A stretch of DNA of 64,000 nucleotides from Oscillospiraceae bacterium (GTDB taxonomy: Bacteria > Bacillota > Clostridia > Oscillospirales > CAG-272), in assembly GCA_015064445.1 (NCBI GenBank), contig SVSE01000001.1, positions 1 to 64,000 of the forward strand, written 5' to 3'. The stretch's first letter is position 1. Each line of letters starts with the position of its first letter. The translations under genes were made by a program, and so were the position numbers. Below, one piece after another: positions 1 through 7,878 of this stretch. The notes below the pieces were generated by a model that saw nothing but the letters and a program-made list of their open reading frames with translations, was not told the origin of the DNA and ran no database searches.

Positions 1-39
1 CTTAGGAGGGGTTTATTATATCCATTTAACTATGGAGGC
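1..39 (-). tRNA. tRNA-Arg(CCU), partial (5' part only)
   Basis: Read on the minus strand from position 39 the sequence starts GCCTCCA-TA-GTTA, followed by a D loop with GG, then TAAT, a five-base stem strand AACCC and the loop CTCCTAA. This is a tRNA from acceptor strand through D arm to anticodon loop, with anticodon CCT, hence arginine. The 3' half (variable loop, T arm, acceptor return, CCA) lies beyond the left window edge. The gene follows radC on the same strand with only a short hairpin between them, so the two may be co-transcribed. Confidence 0.82.
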
Positions 40-42
40 GTA

Positions 43-61
43 ATCGCAAGAGACTTGCGAT
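43..61 (-). other. Hairpin between radC and tRNA-Arg
   Basis: Perfect 8-bp inverted repeat (ATCGCAAG / CTTGCGAT, 3-nt loop) between the radC stop and the tRNA-Arg 5' end, stopping 3 nt before the mature tRNA. On the minus strand no T-run follows, so it is not a canonical terminator for radC. On the plus strand a T-rich tract follows, but no plus-strand gene is visible to the left. It could be a processing hairpin. Confidence 0.55.
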
Positions 62-62
62 T

Positions 63-773
63 TTATTTTAATTTTGGACTGTTAGCATTCAATGCAGAGC
101 GAGTTTCACGAATGATAGGGAAGAACTTATCCCCTGCCACCACAAAATGCTCCAAAAGGTCAACGCTGAACATATCAAATGCGCTCGAAAGCATTGTGGT
201 AGTTTCAATGTCCTCCATTGAGGGAACAGCAAATCCGTTAGGATGGTTGTGCGCTAACACGAACATAGAGGCGTTAACCCTTGCAACCTCCTCGAAAATC
301 TTTCTCGGATCAATAATTGAGGAATTTATGTTTCCTTCAATTAATTTAACAGTATTAAGAAGCTTGAAGTTGGCATCAAAGAGCAAAATGTATATAATTT
401 CCTTTGTTGCGCCTATGTAAAGGTTAACAAGGTATTCGCCAACAGCATCAACCGTGTCTAAAACCTTTCCACTAAGGTCCTCGTTAAGCATATATGTTCT
501 CGCAATTTGAGGTATAAGCTTGATAAGCGTCGCAGAATTTTCCTTTATGCCCTTAACCTTAATAAGCTCCTTGAAATCTGCATCAAAAACGCCCTTCAAC
601 GAGCCAAAACGGTCAATGAGGGAATGCGCAAGCTCGTTTGTATCCTGCCTTGGAACAGAGTAGAACAAAAGCAACTCCAAAATGTTGTGTGGCTCAAAGC
701 TATCAAGAGAGCTCGCCAAAAATCTATTCTTTAATCTTTGACGATGCCCCTCGTGAGGCAATTCCTTTTTCAT
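63..773 (-). CDS. radC: RadC-family JAB/MPN-domain protein
   Basis: 236 residues, full length for RadC. An N-terminal helix-hairpin-helix region (about residues 20-95, with VKGI) precedes the JAMM metal-binding motif HNHPNG...PS..D (residues 175-188), with the upstream Glu in IEGN near 146. RadC proteins were historically linked to DNA repair, but their biochemical role is unsettled; the JAMM motif implies a zinc hydrolase. The ATG overlaps the stop of the upstream glycosyltransferase gene (ATGA), so the two are translationally coupled. The combination is positional and gives no clear functional link. Confidence 0.93.
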   Translation of the reverse strand: MKKELPHEGHRQRLKNRFLASSLDSFEPHNILELLLFYSVPRQDTNELAHSLIDRFGSLKGVFDADFKELIKVKGIKENSATLIKLIPQIARTYMLNEDLSGKVLDTVDAVGEYLVNLYIGATKEIIYILLFDANFKLLNTVKLIEGNINSSIIDPRKIFEEVARVNASMFVLAHNHPNGFAVPSMEDIETTTMLSSAFDMFSVDLLEHFVVAGDKFFPIIRETRSALNANSPKLK

Positions 774-1714
774 TTCTTAACGACATCCTCCTTATTAGTT
801 TTTGCAACTATATAATGAGGTCTTTTCTTCGTTTCAATATACATCTTTGAAATATATTGACCGATAATTCCAATACAAAACAGCTGAACACCACCGATAA
901 ACAATATGATACAAACAAGCGATGGCCAACCCTGCACAGGATCCTGATATACTAAGGCTCTTACAAACACAAAAACGGTCATAACAAGCGATATCAAGGT
1001 AAAAAGTATGCCCATAAAGGACGAAATTTTAAGTGGAGTAGAGGAGAAGTTAGTAATTCCGTTAATGGAATACTTGAAAAGCTTCCAAAAGCTCCATTTT
1101 GTCTTGCCGGCAACTCTTTCTACATTTTCGTAAGGCATCCAGTAGGTCTTGAAGCCAACCCAGCCGAAAATTCCCTTTGAAAAGCGGTTACTCTCACACA
1201 TATCGACAATGGCATCAACCATTTCGCGCTTCATAAGCCTAAAATCACGCGCACCATCAACTACATCGGTGTCAGATACCTTGTTCATAATCTTATAGAA
1301 CATTCTTGCAAAGAATGAACGAACCTTAGGCTCGCCCTTTCTTGTAACGCGTCGAGTCGCAACACTATCATATTCGCCACTCTCAAGAATTTTAACCATT
1401 TCAGGCAAAAGAGAAGGTGGATCCTGCATGTCAGCATCCATAACAGCAGTATAATCTCCAGTTGAATTGCAAAATCCTGCATACATAGCTGCCTCTTTTC
1501 CGAAATTTCTCGAAAAAGCGATATACTTAACGCGCTCATCATCCTTGGCAAAATCCTGAAGAATAGAGAGAGTCTTGTCCTTGGAGCCATCATCAATAAA
1601 TAGCATCTCAAATTCATAATTTTCCATCTCTGATGAAACCCTTTTAAGCTCATCATAAAAAATAGGCAAGGATTCTTCTTCGTTGTAGCACGGAATTACA
1701 AGAGAAATCTTCAT
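770..1714 (-). CDS. Family 2 glycosyltransferase, GtrB/YkcC/DPM1-like
   Basis: 314 residues. The GT-A fold begins at once with VIPCYNEEES (residues 7-15). The nucleotide-sugar and metal site is DADMQDPP (93-100), and two C-terminal membrane segments lie at about 230-290. This is the architecture of polyprenyl-phosphate glycosyltransferases (bactoprenol glucosyltransferase type), which load a sugar onto undecaprenyl phosphate at the inner face of the membrane for wall or exopolysaccharide decoration. It has its own promoter (TTGACA-N17-TAAAAT) and an SD of AAAGGAG. It overlaps radC by 4 bp. The sugar is unknown. Confidence 0.9.
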   Translation of the reverse strand: MKISLVIPCYNEEESLPIFYDELKRVSSEMENYEFEMLFIDDGSKDKTLSILQDFAKDDERVKYIAFSRNFGKEAAMYAGFCNSTGDYTAVMDADMQDPPSLLPEMVKILESGEYDSVATRRVTRKGEPKVRSFFARMFYKIMNKVSDTDVVDGARDFRLMKREMVDAIVDMCESNRFSKGIFGWVGFKTYWMPYENVERVAGKTKWSFWKLFKYSINGITNFSSTPLKISSFMGILFTLISLVMTVFVFVRALVYQDPVQGWPSLVCIILFIGGVQLFCIGIIGQYISKMYIETKKRPHYIVAKTNKEDVVKK

Positions 1715-1744
1715 ACTGATAGCTCCTTTCGCAAAGATATAAAT

Positions 1745-1773
1745 ATTTTAACATATTATAAGCACTTTGTCAA
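1745..1773 (-). promoter_or_regulatory. Predicted sigma-A promoter of the glycosyltransferase-radC operon
   Basis: Minus strand: TTGACA, 17 bp, TAAAAT, with TGT directly before the -10 (extended -10). It lies about 30 bp upstream of the start codon. Confidence 0.75.
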
Positions 1774-1885
1774 TAGCTCACGCTCTCAAAACAAACTTGT
1801 AGCTTGTTTTTTCAAACTAAAGCGCTCATATAATCGTTATCTCCTCAAAAAAGTAAAAATATACAAAAAGTAATAAATAAAAGTG

Positions 1886-1914
1886 TTGACTATTGTGCGT
1901 TTTTGTGCTAAAAT
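1886..1914 (+). promoter_or_regulatory. Predicted sigma-A promoter of the beta-helix lipoprotein gene
   Basis: TTGACT, 17 bp, TAAAAT with extended -10 TGC. It is followed by the SD GGAGGT at 1934-1939 and a TTG start at 1948. Confidence 0.75.
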
Positions 1915-1947
1915 TATATCATAGATAAAAAACGGAGGTAAAGTAAA

Positions 1948-3996
1948 TTGAAAAAATTACTTGCACTTATCCTTGCATTACTTATGATGGTTGCTGTATT
2001 TGCTTCCTGTGATGATGACGATAATTCATCGTCCTCCTCATCAAGCACAAGCTCATCCTCAAGTAGCTCGGATGACCCATCATCTGATGATTCGCAATCA
2101 TCTTCGTCTTCCTCAAAGGATGATAAAAAATATCCTGATGTTCCAAAGATTGATTATAATGTGAACATCAATCAGACAGTAAACTCAAGCGTGTTCGCAT
2201 CTCTTGATAGCTTCGGAAACGAGGGAGAGGCAGAGTCATACTCAAGCGCGACTAACTTGGATGTTTCTGTTGGTATCACACATATTTCTGAGCCTGGTGT
2301 ATATCGCCTTTCTGGCACCACCACTAAGGGATATGTGAAGGTTGATATTGATAGACCAAATCCAGATGCACCTCTTCAAGAGGTAATTCTTATCTTGGAT
2401 AATGTAAACATTACATCCTATCCTGACGCGTCCTCAATCCCACCAATCTATTCAAAGGGCTGTAACCTTACAATAATTCTTCCAAAGGATTCTGTAAATA
2501 CAATTACAGACACTAAGACAAACCTTGAAAAGAGTGCTATTTATGTTAAGACAGGTAACCTCACAATTGATGGCGAGGGAACACTTAATGTAAACGGAAC
2601 ATATAAGAGTGCTATCTTTAATACAAAGACTCTTACAATCAATGGTGGTGTTTTCAATATCGTTTCTGAATACCACGCAGTTTATGGCGAAACAGCTCTT
2701 GTAATCAATTCTGGTGACTTTACAGTTCATACAGGCAAGGCAGCGCTTAAGAGTGGAGAATATGAGGTTGATAATCTCCCAGAGCAGAATGTTCTTGGAA
2801 GCATTACCATAAATGGTGGTAAGTACGCTCTTGAAACAAATGGTAACGCAATCGACGCATATGGCTCAGTTACAATCAATGGTGGTGGCTTCAATATCGA
2901 AACCGAGAAGGACGGTATCAACGCATCTGGCGATATTACCTTCGGCGATAACGAAAAGAACACCGTTATGATTATTGATGCTAAGGAAACTGGTATCAAG
3001 GGTAACTCAAAGCTTGATACGGCTGACGGACAGGGCATCAAGGGCACATCGAAGATTACAATCGGTGGCAAAACAAACATTAAGATTACAACAGTAACAG
3101 ACGGTATCGACGGATACGATATTGAAATCGATACACTCGGCGTTATTTATATTCAAACAAATGCTAATTTCGTAGAGGATATGTCTCATGGCGAATACAT
3201 TCTTGATAACAAGGAGTATCATAAGGTTGACAGAGCTCTCTATGATGGTAAGGCGTTCTTTGCAATTAAGGGAAGTGCAAAGGGTGTAAGAGCTGATAAT
3301 ACTATTGTAATTAAGGCAGGACAAATCGGTATCGATTCTGATGAGGATTCAATCGTTTCAACCGACGGTAAGAATGGAGATTCCGCTACTGCTAACACAA
3401 TTCAAATTCTTGGTGGCTCAATCAACCTCGATTCTCGCGAAAGCGCAATCAAGGCTGATAACGCTATCACAGTTACAGGCTCTGCAAAGGTTAATATTAT
3501 CAAGTCTGACAAGGGCATAAATGCAAGAGAAGTAACAGTTAGTGGTGGAACAATTATCGCAGTTGCTATTTCCGATGCAATCGACGCTACAACAGCGACT
3601 GTAAGCGCAGGCGTGCTTTATCTCTTCGATAAGGTAGACCTCAAGACAGGCGGAACCTTTACAGTTACAGGTGGAACAGTTGTTTGCCTCTCAACTACAA
3701 ATAATCCAAAGGCTCCAACCTCTTGCACACATAAGCTTATTAGCACATCTGTTGAAAGCCCAGCTGATTATGTATTCGGCAACTATATCAACATCAAGGG
3801 TGAAAGCCTCGATATCGTTCTCAAAATACCAAAGAGCTATGCTGAAAAGCTTTCAGTGGTAGTTGCCTCCTCCGATATTTTGACAGGTAGCTACACAATC
3901 TCCGTTGGTTCATTCGCTAACGGTAGCATCTCTAACCTCGTTTGCACAGACGGTCAATTTACCGCGACAGCAACTCAGAGCGTAACAGTTGAATAA
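1948..3996 (+). CDS. Secreted lipoprotein, Cthe_2159-type carbohydrate-binding beta-helix
   Basis: 682 residues. A lipoprotein signal peptide ends in the lipobox VFASC (Cys about 20), followed by a Ser/Asp-rich low-complexity linker (about 22-62). The rest is a series of short beta-strand repeats with TINGG/LTI motifs. This matches the Cthe_2159 family (PF14262), whose founding member is a calcium-binding beta-helix protein that binds acidic polysaccharide. It is probably tethered to the outer face of the membrane. The TTG start is supported by GGAGGT 8 nt upstream. It is monocistronic: own promoter and a strong terminator. The bound glycan cannot be told from sequence. Confidence 0.85.
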   Translation: MKKLLALILALLMMVAVFASCDDDDNSSSSSSSTSSSSSSSDDPSSDDSQSSSSSSKDDKKYPDVPKIDYNVNINQTVNSSVFASLDSFGNEGEAESYSSATNLDVSVGITHISEPGVYRLSGTTTKGYVKVDIDRPNPDAPLQEVILILDNVNITSYPDASSIPPIYSKGCNLTIILPKDSVNTITDTKTNLEKSAIYVKTGNLTIDGEGTLNVNGTYKSAIFNTKTLTINGGVFNIVSEYHAVYGETALVINSGDFTVHTGKAALKSGEYEVDNLPEQNVLGSITINGGKYALETNGNAIDAYGSVTINGGGFNIETEKDGINASGDITFGDNEKNTVMIIDAKETGIKGNSKLDTADGQGIKGTSKITIGGKTNIKITTVTDGIDGYDIEIDTLGVIYIQTNANFVEDMSHGEYILDNKEYHKVDRALYDGKAFFAIKGSAKGVRADNTIVIKAGQIGIDSDEDSIVSTDGKNGDSATANTIQILGGSINLDSRESAIKADNAITVTGSAKVNIIKSDKGINAREVTVSGGTIIAVAISDAIDATTATVSAGVLYLFDKVDLKTGGTFTVTGGTVVCLSTTNNPKAPTSCTHKLISTSVESPADYVFGNYINIKGESLDIVLKIPKSYAEKLSVVVASSDILTGSYTISVGSFANGSISNLVCTDGQFTATATQSVTVE

Positions 3997-4000
3997 AAAG

Positions 4001-4036
4001 AAAATGCTTACGGATTTTTCCGTAAGCATTTTTTAA
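4001..4036. terminator. Bidirectional intrinsic terminator
   Basis: 12-bp stem AATGCTTACGGA / TCCGTAAGCATT with A-tract before and T-tract after. It serves the convergent lipoprotein gene (+) and the ligase gene (-). Confidence 0.9.
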
Positions 4037-5403
4037 TTTTCGTTATTAGGTAGCTTTTCAAGTGCTACAAATATAATGGAATAATACATAGTAGGATATA
4101 AGTTGAAAATGTGATTATCCAAAAGGCTTGTCAAGAGAAGAGCAAGCACGCATATTCCCAAGAATACACACGATAAGCTCTTTTTCTTGCTTATAAATAG
4201 CTTAACAGTTTGATATCTGTGATAGCAGTAAGCACCAAATCCCACGATTCCACAGGTAGCCAAAAGCTCGATTATAGTGTTGTGATATCTGTTAGGATCA
4301 ATTCCGTGTCCAAAATTGTCCTCCATACAGCTGTCAAAGCCACCACCGAATATCGGATGAGAAATGAAGTTTTTAAGACCGTGCTTATATAGCTCAAATC
4401 TTCCGTTGTCGCCAAAGCCTTGATTTATATAGCTTCCTAAAAATGATGATATATTGTCCCAAAGCACTATCATAACAGGAATAGCAATGATAATTCCGAC
4501 GCCCAAAAGCGAAAGCGTGATAATTCGATTGATTTTCTTGTTTTCGCCCTTTAAGCATATCAAAATAACCGAAATAATCGCAATAACAGTAGCAAACAAG
4601 AGTGATGAGCGACTGAGCGTTAGCGCTATAACTACATATGTTAGAATTGCGGTTATATAGAAGATATACCCGTGCTTTTTAGTTGATGCATAGTAAAAAT
4701 GGACAGGCAAGAGCATTGTTAGCATTCCACCAACATTATTCCACATTCCCCAGCCCAAAATCAAGGATTCCTTTATCATTGAGCCACTTTCATTAAATGT
4801 AGCATCACGGAGTAGCAAAACAACCATTTGCATGGTCAAAAGCACCGATGCAACATAGAAAATGAAAATAACATACTCTACAATATTCTCATGCCTCTCA
4901 ACGCCCATATAAAAGGCGAAATAGATAATGACGAAAAAGAATACGAGCAAAAGTGCAAAAGTGATATTTATAGGCGCGTAGGCGCTGAAATTAAAGAATC
5001 CGTTGAGCAAAAGACCACCTGAGAAGGCGATAAATCCCCAAAATAGCGCGGATTTTGGCAATTCCTTGATTCGTTGTGCCTTTTTGTGAAGCACCAAGTG
5101 AGCTATAATAGAGGCTATAATAACTAAAACCGAGATTATAGCTACTATTGCAAAAGAGGTAGAGCCAAGCCAACCACTAAGAAATGTTTTATATGAAAAC
5201 ATAAAGGCTATCATGAGAATAGGGGCAATAGAAACTCTCATATCGTCGCAAAGCATTGTGCTTGTGGCGAACGCACAAACGAGCAAAATCATTGAAAAAA
5301 GCTCGCAAGAGAAGGTGTGCCCAATAAAAATTATAACAGCCAAAAATATAGGATATAGCTTGCTATCAAAAAAGGAAATCGCCTTTTCTTTTAAATTAGA
5401 CAT
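4033..5403 (-). CDS. O-antigen ligase / Wzy-like polysaccharide polymerase
   Basis: 456 residues, almost entirely hydrophobic with roughly ten to twelve membrane segments. A large loop near the C-terminal third carries the Wzy_C/WaaL-type signature: GGGFDS followed by NRYHNTIIELLATCGIVG. In this family the conserved His and Arg in that loop take part in glycosidic transfer from a lipid-linked donor. It is last in the cpsB-cpsC-cpsD operon, 50 bp after cpsD, with a good SD (AAAGGAG). Its likely job is to polymerise or ligate an exopolysaccharide under CpsBCD control. Polymerase versus ligase cannot be decided. Confidence 0.82.
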   Translation of the reverse strand: MSNLKEKAISFFDSKLYPIFLAVIIFIGHTFSCELFSMILLVCAFATSTMLCDDMRVSIAPILMIAFMFSYKTFLSGWLGSTSFAIVAIISVLVIIASIIAHLVLHKKAQRIKELPKSALFWGFIAFSGGLLLNGFFNFSAYAPINITFALLLVFFFVIIYFAFYMGVERHENIVEYVIFIFYVASVLLTMQMVVLLLRDATFNESGSMIKESLILGWGMWNNVGGMLTMLLPVHFYYASTKKHGYIFYITAILTYVVIALTLSRSSLLFATVIAIISVILICLKGENKKINRIITLSLLGVGIIIAIPVMIVLWDNISSFLGSYINQGFGDNGRFELYKHGLKNFISHPIFGGGFDSCMEDNFGHGIDPNRYHNTIIELLATCGIVGFGAYCYHRYQTVKLFISKKKSLSCVFLGICVLALLLTSLLDNHIFNLYPTMYYSIIFVALEKLPNNEN

Positions 5404-5422
5404 AAAGCTCCTTTTGTAATTT

Positions 5423-5447
5423 AAAGCCCTGCATAAAACAGGGCTTT
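5423..5447 (-). other. Intercistronic hairpin between cpsD and the ligase gene
   Basis: 9-bp stem AAAGCCCTG / CAGGGCTTT with a 7-nt loop. On the minus strand it is followed by AAATTAC rather than a T-run, so it is a weak terminator at best. It may set the ratio of ligase to kinase mRNA or stabilise a processed 3' end. Confidence 0.5.
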
Positions 5448-5453
5448 ATCTTA

Positions 5454-6218
5454 TTATTTTTTCTTCTTCTTTGGCTCTGGCGCATAGTCGTTGCTACCAT
5501 AAATGTTACTATATTTGCCATAACCACTGCTTCTTGAATATTTTCCGTAGTATTTTCTATAATATCTGCTGTAATAAGACGAGGATTTTGTAGGAACACG
5601 GTTGAGAATAGCACCGAGAATCTTACAATTACTCTTTTCAAGCTGTTGCTTAACATCCTTTGCAAAGCGATATCCGATTTCGCCACATGAAATAACTATT
5701 GCAGCACCATCGCAGAATGCGGAAACAACAGATGCGTCAATTACTGCACCGAGAGGAGCAGCGTCAATTATAATGTAGTCAAATACATTGCGCATCTCAG
5801 CAACGAGTGCCTCGAATTTTGAAGAGCCAAGAAGCTCAACAGGATTTGGAGGAACTGCGCCTGCAAAAATAATGTTCAAATTCTCATGCTGTGTCGCGTA
5901 CAAAACATCCTCAAGAGTTGCCTGAGAGGAAAGATATTCACTAAGACCAAGAACCTCTCCCTCGTTGTCGGTATATCTTGAAGAAAGAACGCTCTTTCTA
6001 AGGTCGGAGTCTATGAGAAGCACCTTTTTCTCTGAAAGAGAAAGTGACTTCGCAAGCTCGAGTGAAACTGTGCTTTTTCCTTCGTTTTTTACACAGCTTG
6101 TAATCAAAACAGTCTTAATATCGCTTCCGCTGAACAAAAGGTTGGTTTTAAGAGTTTTGAAGGCTTCCTTTACATAGTAGGAAAATGTTTCATTTTCGTG
6201 AACAAATGTCTTTTTCAT
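5454..6218 (-). CDS. cpsD: CpsD/YwqD-type capsular tyrosine autokinase
   Basis: 254 residues. BY-kinase fold: Walker A region with EGKST (residues 46-50), Walker A' VLLIDSDLRKS (67-76), Walker B IIIDAAP (150-155). The C-terminal tail (about 212-249) holds eleven tyrosines in clusters, the autophosphorylation cluster typical of these kinases, and ends in a run of five lysines. In the family the cytosolic kinase is activated by the intracellular part of CpsC and controls polysaccharide chain length and export. Encoded 12 bp after cpsC in the same operon. Confidence 0.93.
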   Translation of the reverse strand: MKKTFVHENETFSYYVKEAFKTLKTNLLFSGSDIKTVLITSCVKNEGKSTVSLELAKSLSLSEKKVLLIDSDLRKSVLSSRYTDNEGEVLGLSEYLSSQATLEDVLYATQHENLNIIFAGAVPPNPVELLGSSKFEALVAEMRNVFDYIIIDAAPLGAVIDASVVSAFCDGAAIVISCGEIGYRFAKDVKQQLEKSNCKILGAILNRVPTKSSSYYSRYYRKYYGKYSRSSGYGKYSNIYGSNDYAPEPKKKKK

Positions 6219-6230
6219 CTCTTAACCTCC

Positions 6231-6965
6231 TTACTGCTCAACATCAATCTCAGGAATAACACCGAGAACGCTTATCTTGAGATAACGGTCAATATCGTCA
6301 GCTGTCTTAATCTTATCATCAAACATAAATATGATTACGAGAATAGCAGCAGCAACGATTCCACCAATAATAGCAGCAAGAGAAGCATTTCTTACTGTAT
6401 GAATGTTAGATGGATTGTTATTAACCTCACCAAGCTTTGCTTGCATGGTTCTAATAGAATCAGATTTCATAAAGTCGTTAATGTAGGTTCCAAAGTAGCT
6501 TGTTACCTCATCAACTAAAATTTTCGAGTATTCTGGATTCGTTGTAGTAACAGTGAATGTTACCATACATGTTTCTGAGTCAGAGTCTACACTTATATAA
6601 GAGAGAAGGGTTCTGCCAGAGATTTCTCCGTATTTTGAAACGAATGTAAGGTCCTCATTAAGCTTTGCAGCAACCTTGTCGCAGAAAACCTCTGTGACAA
6701 GCTCGGGGCTTGTTGTAGCAAGCTGACGACCGATTGTCCAGTCGCTTACAGTCTGCGAGGAGCTGATAGAGTCCTGTGTATTTGTGATGAAAAGAGTAGA
6801 GCGCGATTTGTAGGTTGGTGTTACTGTGCTTGTAAAAATTACAGCAACAACAGCAGCGCATACCATAGCGAGAAGCACAATCCAGATTTTGCCTAAAATG
6901 TAGTTGGCAACATCTCTTATGTCAAGACCGCCTTCTTCTTTTGTGTTGATGTTGGTTGAATCCAT
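6231..6965 (-). CDS. cpsC: Wzz/CpsC-type chain-length determinant and kinase activator
   Basis: 244 residues. Two membrane helices (about 31-51 and 198-218) flank an extracytoplasmic domain that begins with TPTYKSRSTLFI, the usual Wzz N-terminal motif. The short C-terminal cytosolic tail (ISVLGVIPEID) is the part that contacts and activates CpsD in this family. It sits between the phosphatase and kinase genes, 10 bp after cpsB. As in other Firmicutes, transmembrane adaptor and kinase are separate proteins, in contrast to the fused proteobacterial Wzc. Confidence 0.9.
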   Translation of the reverse strand: MDSTNINTKEEGGLDIRDVANYILGKIWIVLLAMVCAAVVAVIFTSTVTPTYKSRSTLFITNTQDSISSSQTVSDWTIGRQLATTSPELVTEVFCDKVAAKLNEDLTFVSKYGEISGRTLLSYISVDSDSETCMVTFTVTTTNPEYSKILVDEVTSYFGTYINDFMKSDSIRTMQAKLGEVNNNPSNIHTVRNASLAAIIGGIVAAAILVIIFMFDDKIKTADDIDRYLKISVLGVIPEIDVEQ

Positions 6966-6975
6966 TTTTTTCTCC

Positions 6976-7713
6976 TTAATGAATCTTTTTATTTTCTAAT
7001 ATCAAATTTGGCACAAGCTCGCAAGTCCTTCTTGCAACACCCTCGCCATATTTTTTACTAATCAAATTATAAGCCCTTGACATAATTGGTGCAAATGAAA
7101 GAGTATCGTGTGCATCGGTTGCTATAATGTCAACAAGCGATTTTTTGAAAAGCGTTTTTATGAATTTTGCGCATTTTCCAAGTCGCATTTTTGTAATGGA
7201 GCTTGCATTCACTTGAATCAATGCCCCCATTTCCTTTAGCTCGTCCACCTTGCTTATGTCACTAACAAGAGAAGCATATCTTTCGGCATGGGCAAGAATA
7301 GGAGTGATGCCTTTTCTTAAGAGCCCTGAAAGAGAGCCTTGAATTTCAAAAAATGGCGCATTCGGCAAAAACTCTACAAGAGCATACGATGAGCCTGCAA
7401 TAAACGAGCATTTTCCACTTGAAAGCGATTCGAAAATGTCGTGATGATGCATAACCTCATTTCCAAGATACAAATCCATATCGGAATACTTTTCTCTTGC
7501 ATAATCAAACGCGATACCAAAGCTTTCCTTGATTTTTTCATTGTAGCTCGAAATTTGAGCGTCATTTTTGAAGTGGTGCACCTTGAAGTGAGGTGTGAAG
7601 CATATTTTCTTAATACCGTCCTCGTAGGCGATATCAAGCATTTTCTTCATTTCCTCGATGTCCCTCGCTCCGTCGTCAACAGAGCACAGCGCGTGACAAT
7701 GTAAATCTGTCAT
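6976..7713 (-). CDS. cpsB: CpsB/YwqE-type PHP-domain tyrosine-protein phosphatase
   Basis: 245 residues from the corrected start. It opens with the PHP metal motif TDLHCHAL; further motifs are FTPHF, LAHAERY and TDAHD. The family is a Mn-dependent phosphatase that dephosphorylates CpsD. The ORF track starts at 7773, but that TTG is the first three bases of the -35 box (TTGACA-N17-TAAAAT); the transcript begins downstream of it. The ATG at 7713 has the SD GAGGTG and restores the normal family N-terminus. First gene of the minus-strand cps operon. Confidence 0.92.
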   Translation of the reverse strand: MTDLHCHALCSVDDGARDIEEMKKMLDIAYEDGIKKICFTPHFKVHHFKNDAQISSYNEKIKESFGIAFDYAREKYSDMDLYLGNEVMHHHDIFESLSSGKCSFIAGSSYALVEFLPNAPFFEIQGSLSGLLRKGITPILAHAERYASLVSDISKVDELKEMGALIQVNASSITKMRLGKCAKFIKTLFKKSLVDIIATDAHDTLSFAPIMSRAYNLISKKYGEGVARRTCELVPNLILENKKIH

Positions 7714-7744
7714 AGACACCTCGCAATAATCCATAGATAACAAT

Positions 7745-7773
7745 ATTTTAACATTATGCGCACATTTTGTCAA
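7745..7773 (-). promoter_or_regulatory. Predicted sigma-A promoter of the cpsBCD-ligase operon
   Basis: Minus strand TTGACA, 17 bp, TAAAAT with extended -10 TGT. It lies inside the upstream extension of the cpsB ORF, which fixes the start at 7713. Confidence 0.8.
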
Positions 7774-7832
7774 GTCTTATGAAAATAAAAAATAAATTAC
7801 ACACGCAAAATAAAAAACTATTTGGCAATTTG

Positions 7833-7861
7833 TTGACATCTCTCGTTTAATTTGTTAAAAT
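7833..7861 (+). promoter_or_regulatory. Predicted sigma-A promoter of the radical SAM gene
   Basis: TTGACA, 17 bp, TAAAAT with extended -10 TGT, divergent from the cpsB promoter. The ORF-track start (TTG 7852) lies within it. Confidence 0.8.
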
Positions 7862-7878
7862 TAAATCAAGAAGGTGAT

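Noticed and set aside
2-43. A 13-codon open frame on the plus strand ending in TAA just before a hairpin with a T-rich tail, looking like the end of an upstream gene
   Set aside because: The same bases read on the minus strand form the acceptor, D arm and anticodon loop of tRNA-Arg(CCU), which explains them better.
1786-1850. Tiny minus-strand reading frame (MSALV) with an SD-like GGAG, followed by a 9-bp hairpin, suggesting a leader peptide for the glycosyltransferase gene
   Set aside because: It lies upstream of the clear promoter at 1745-1773, so it would not be on that transcript; no promoter for it was found.
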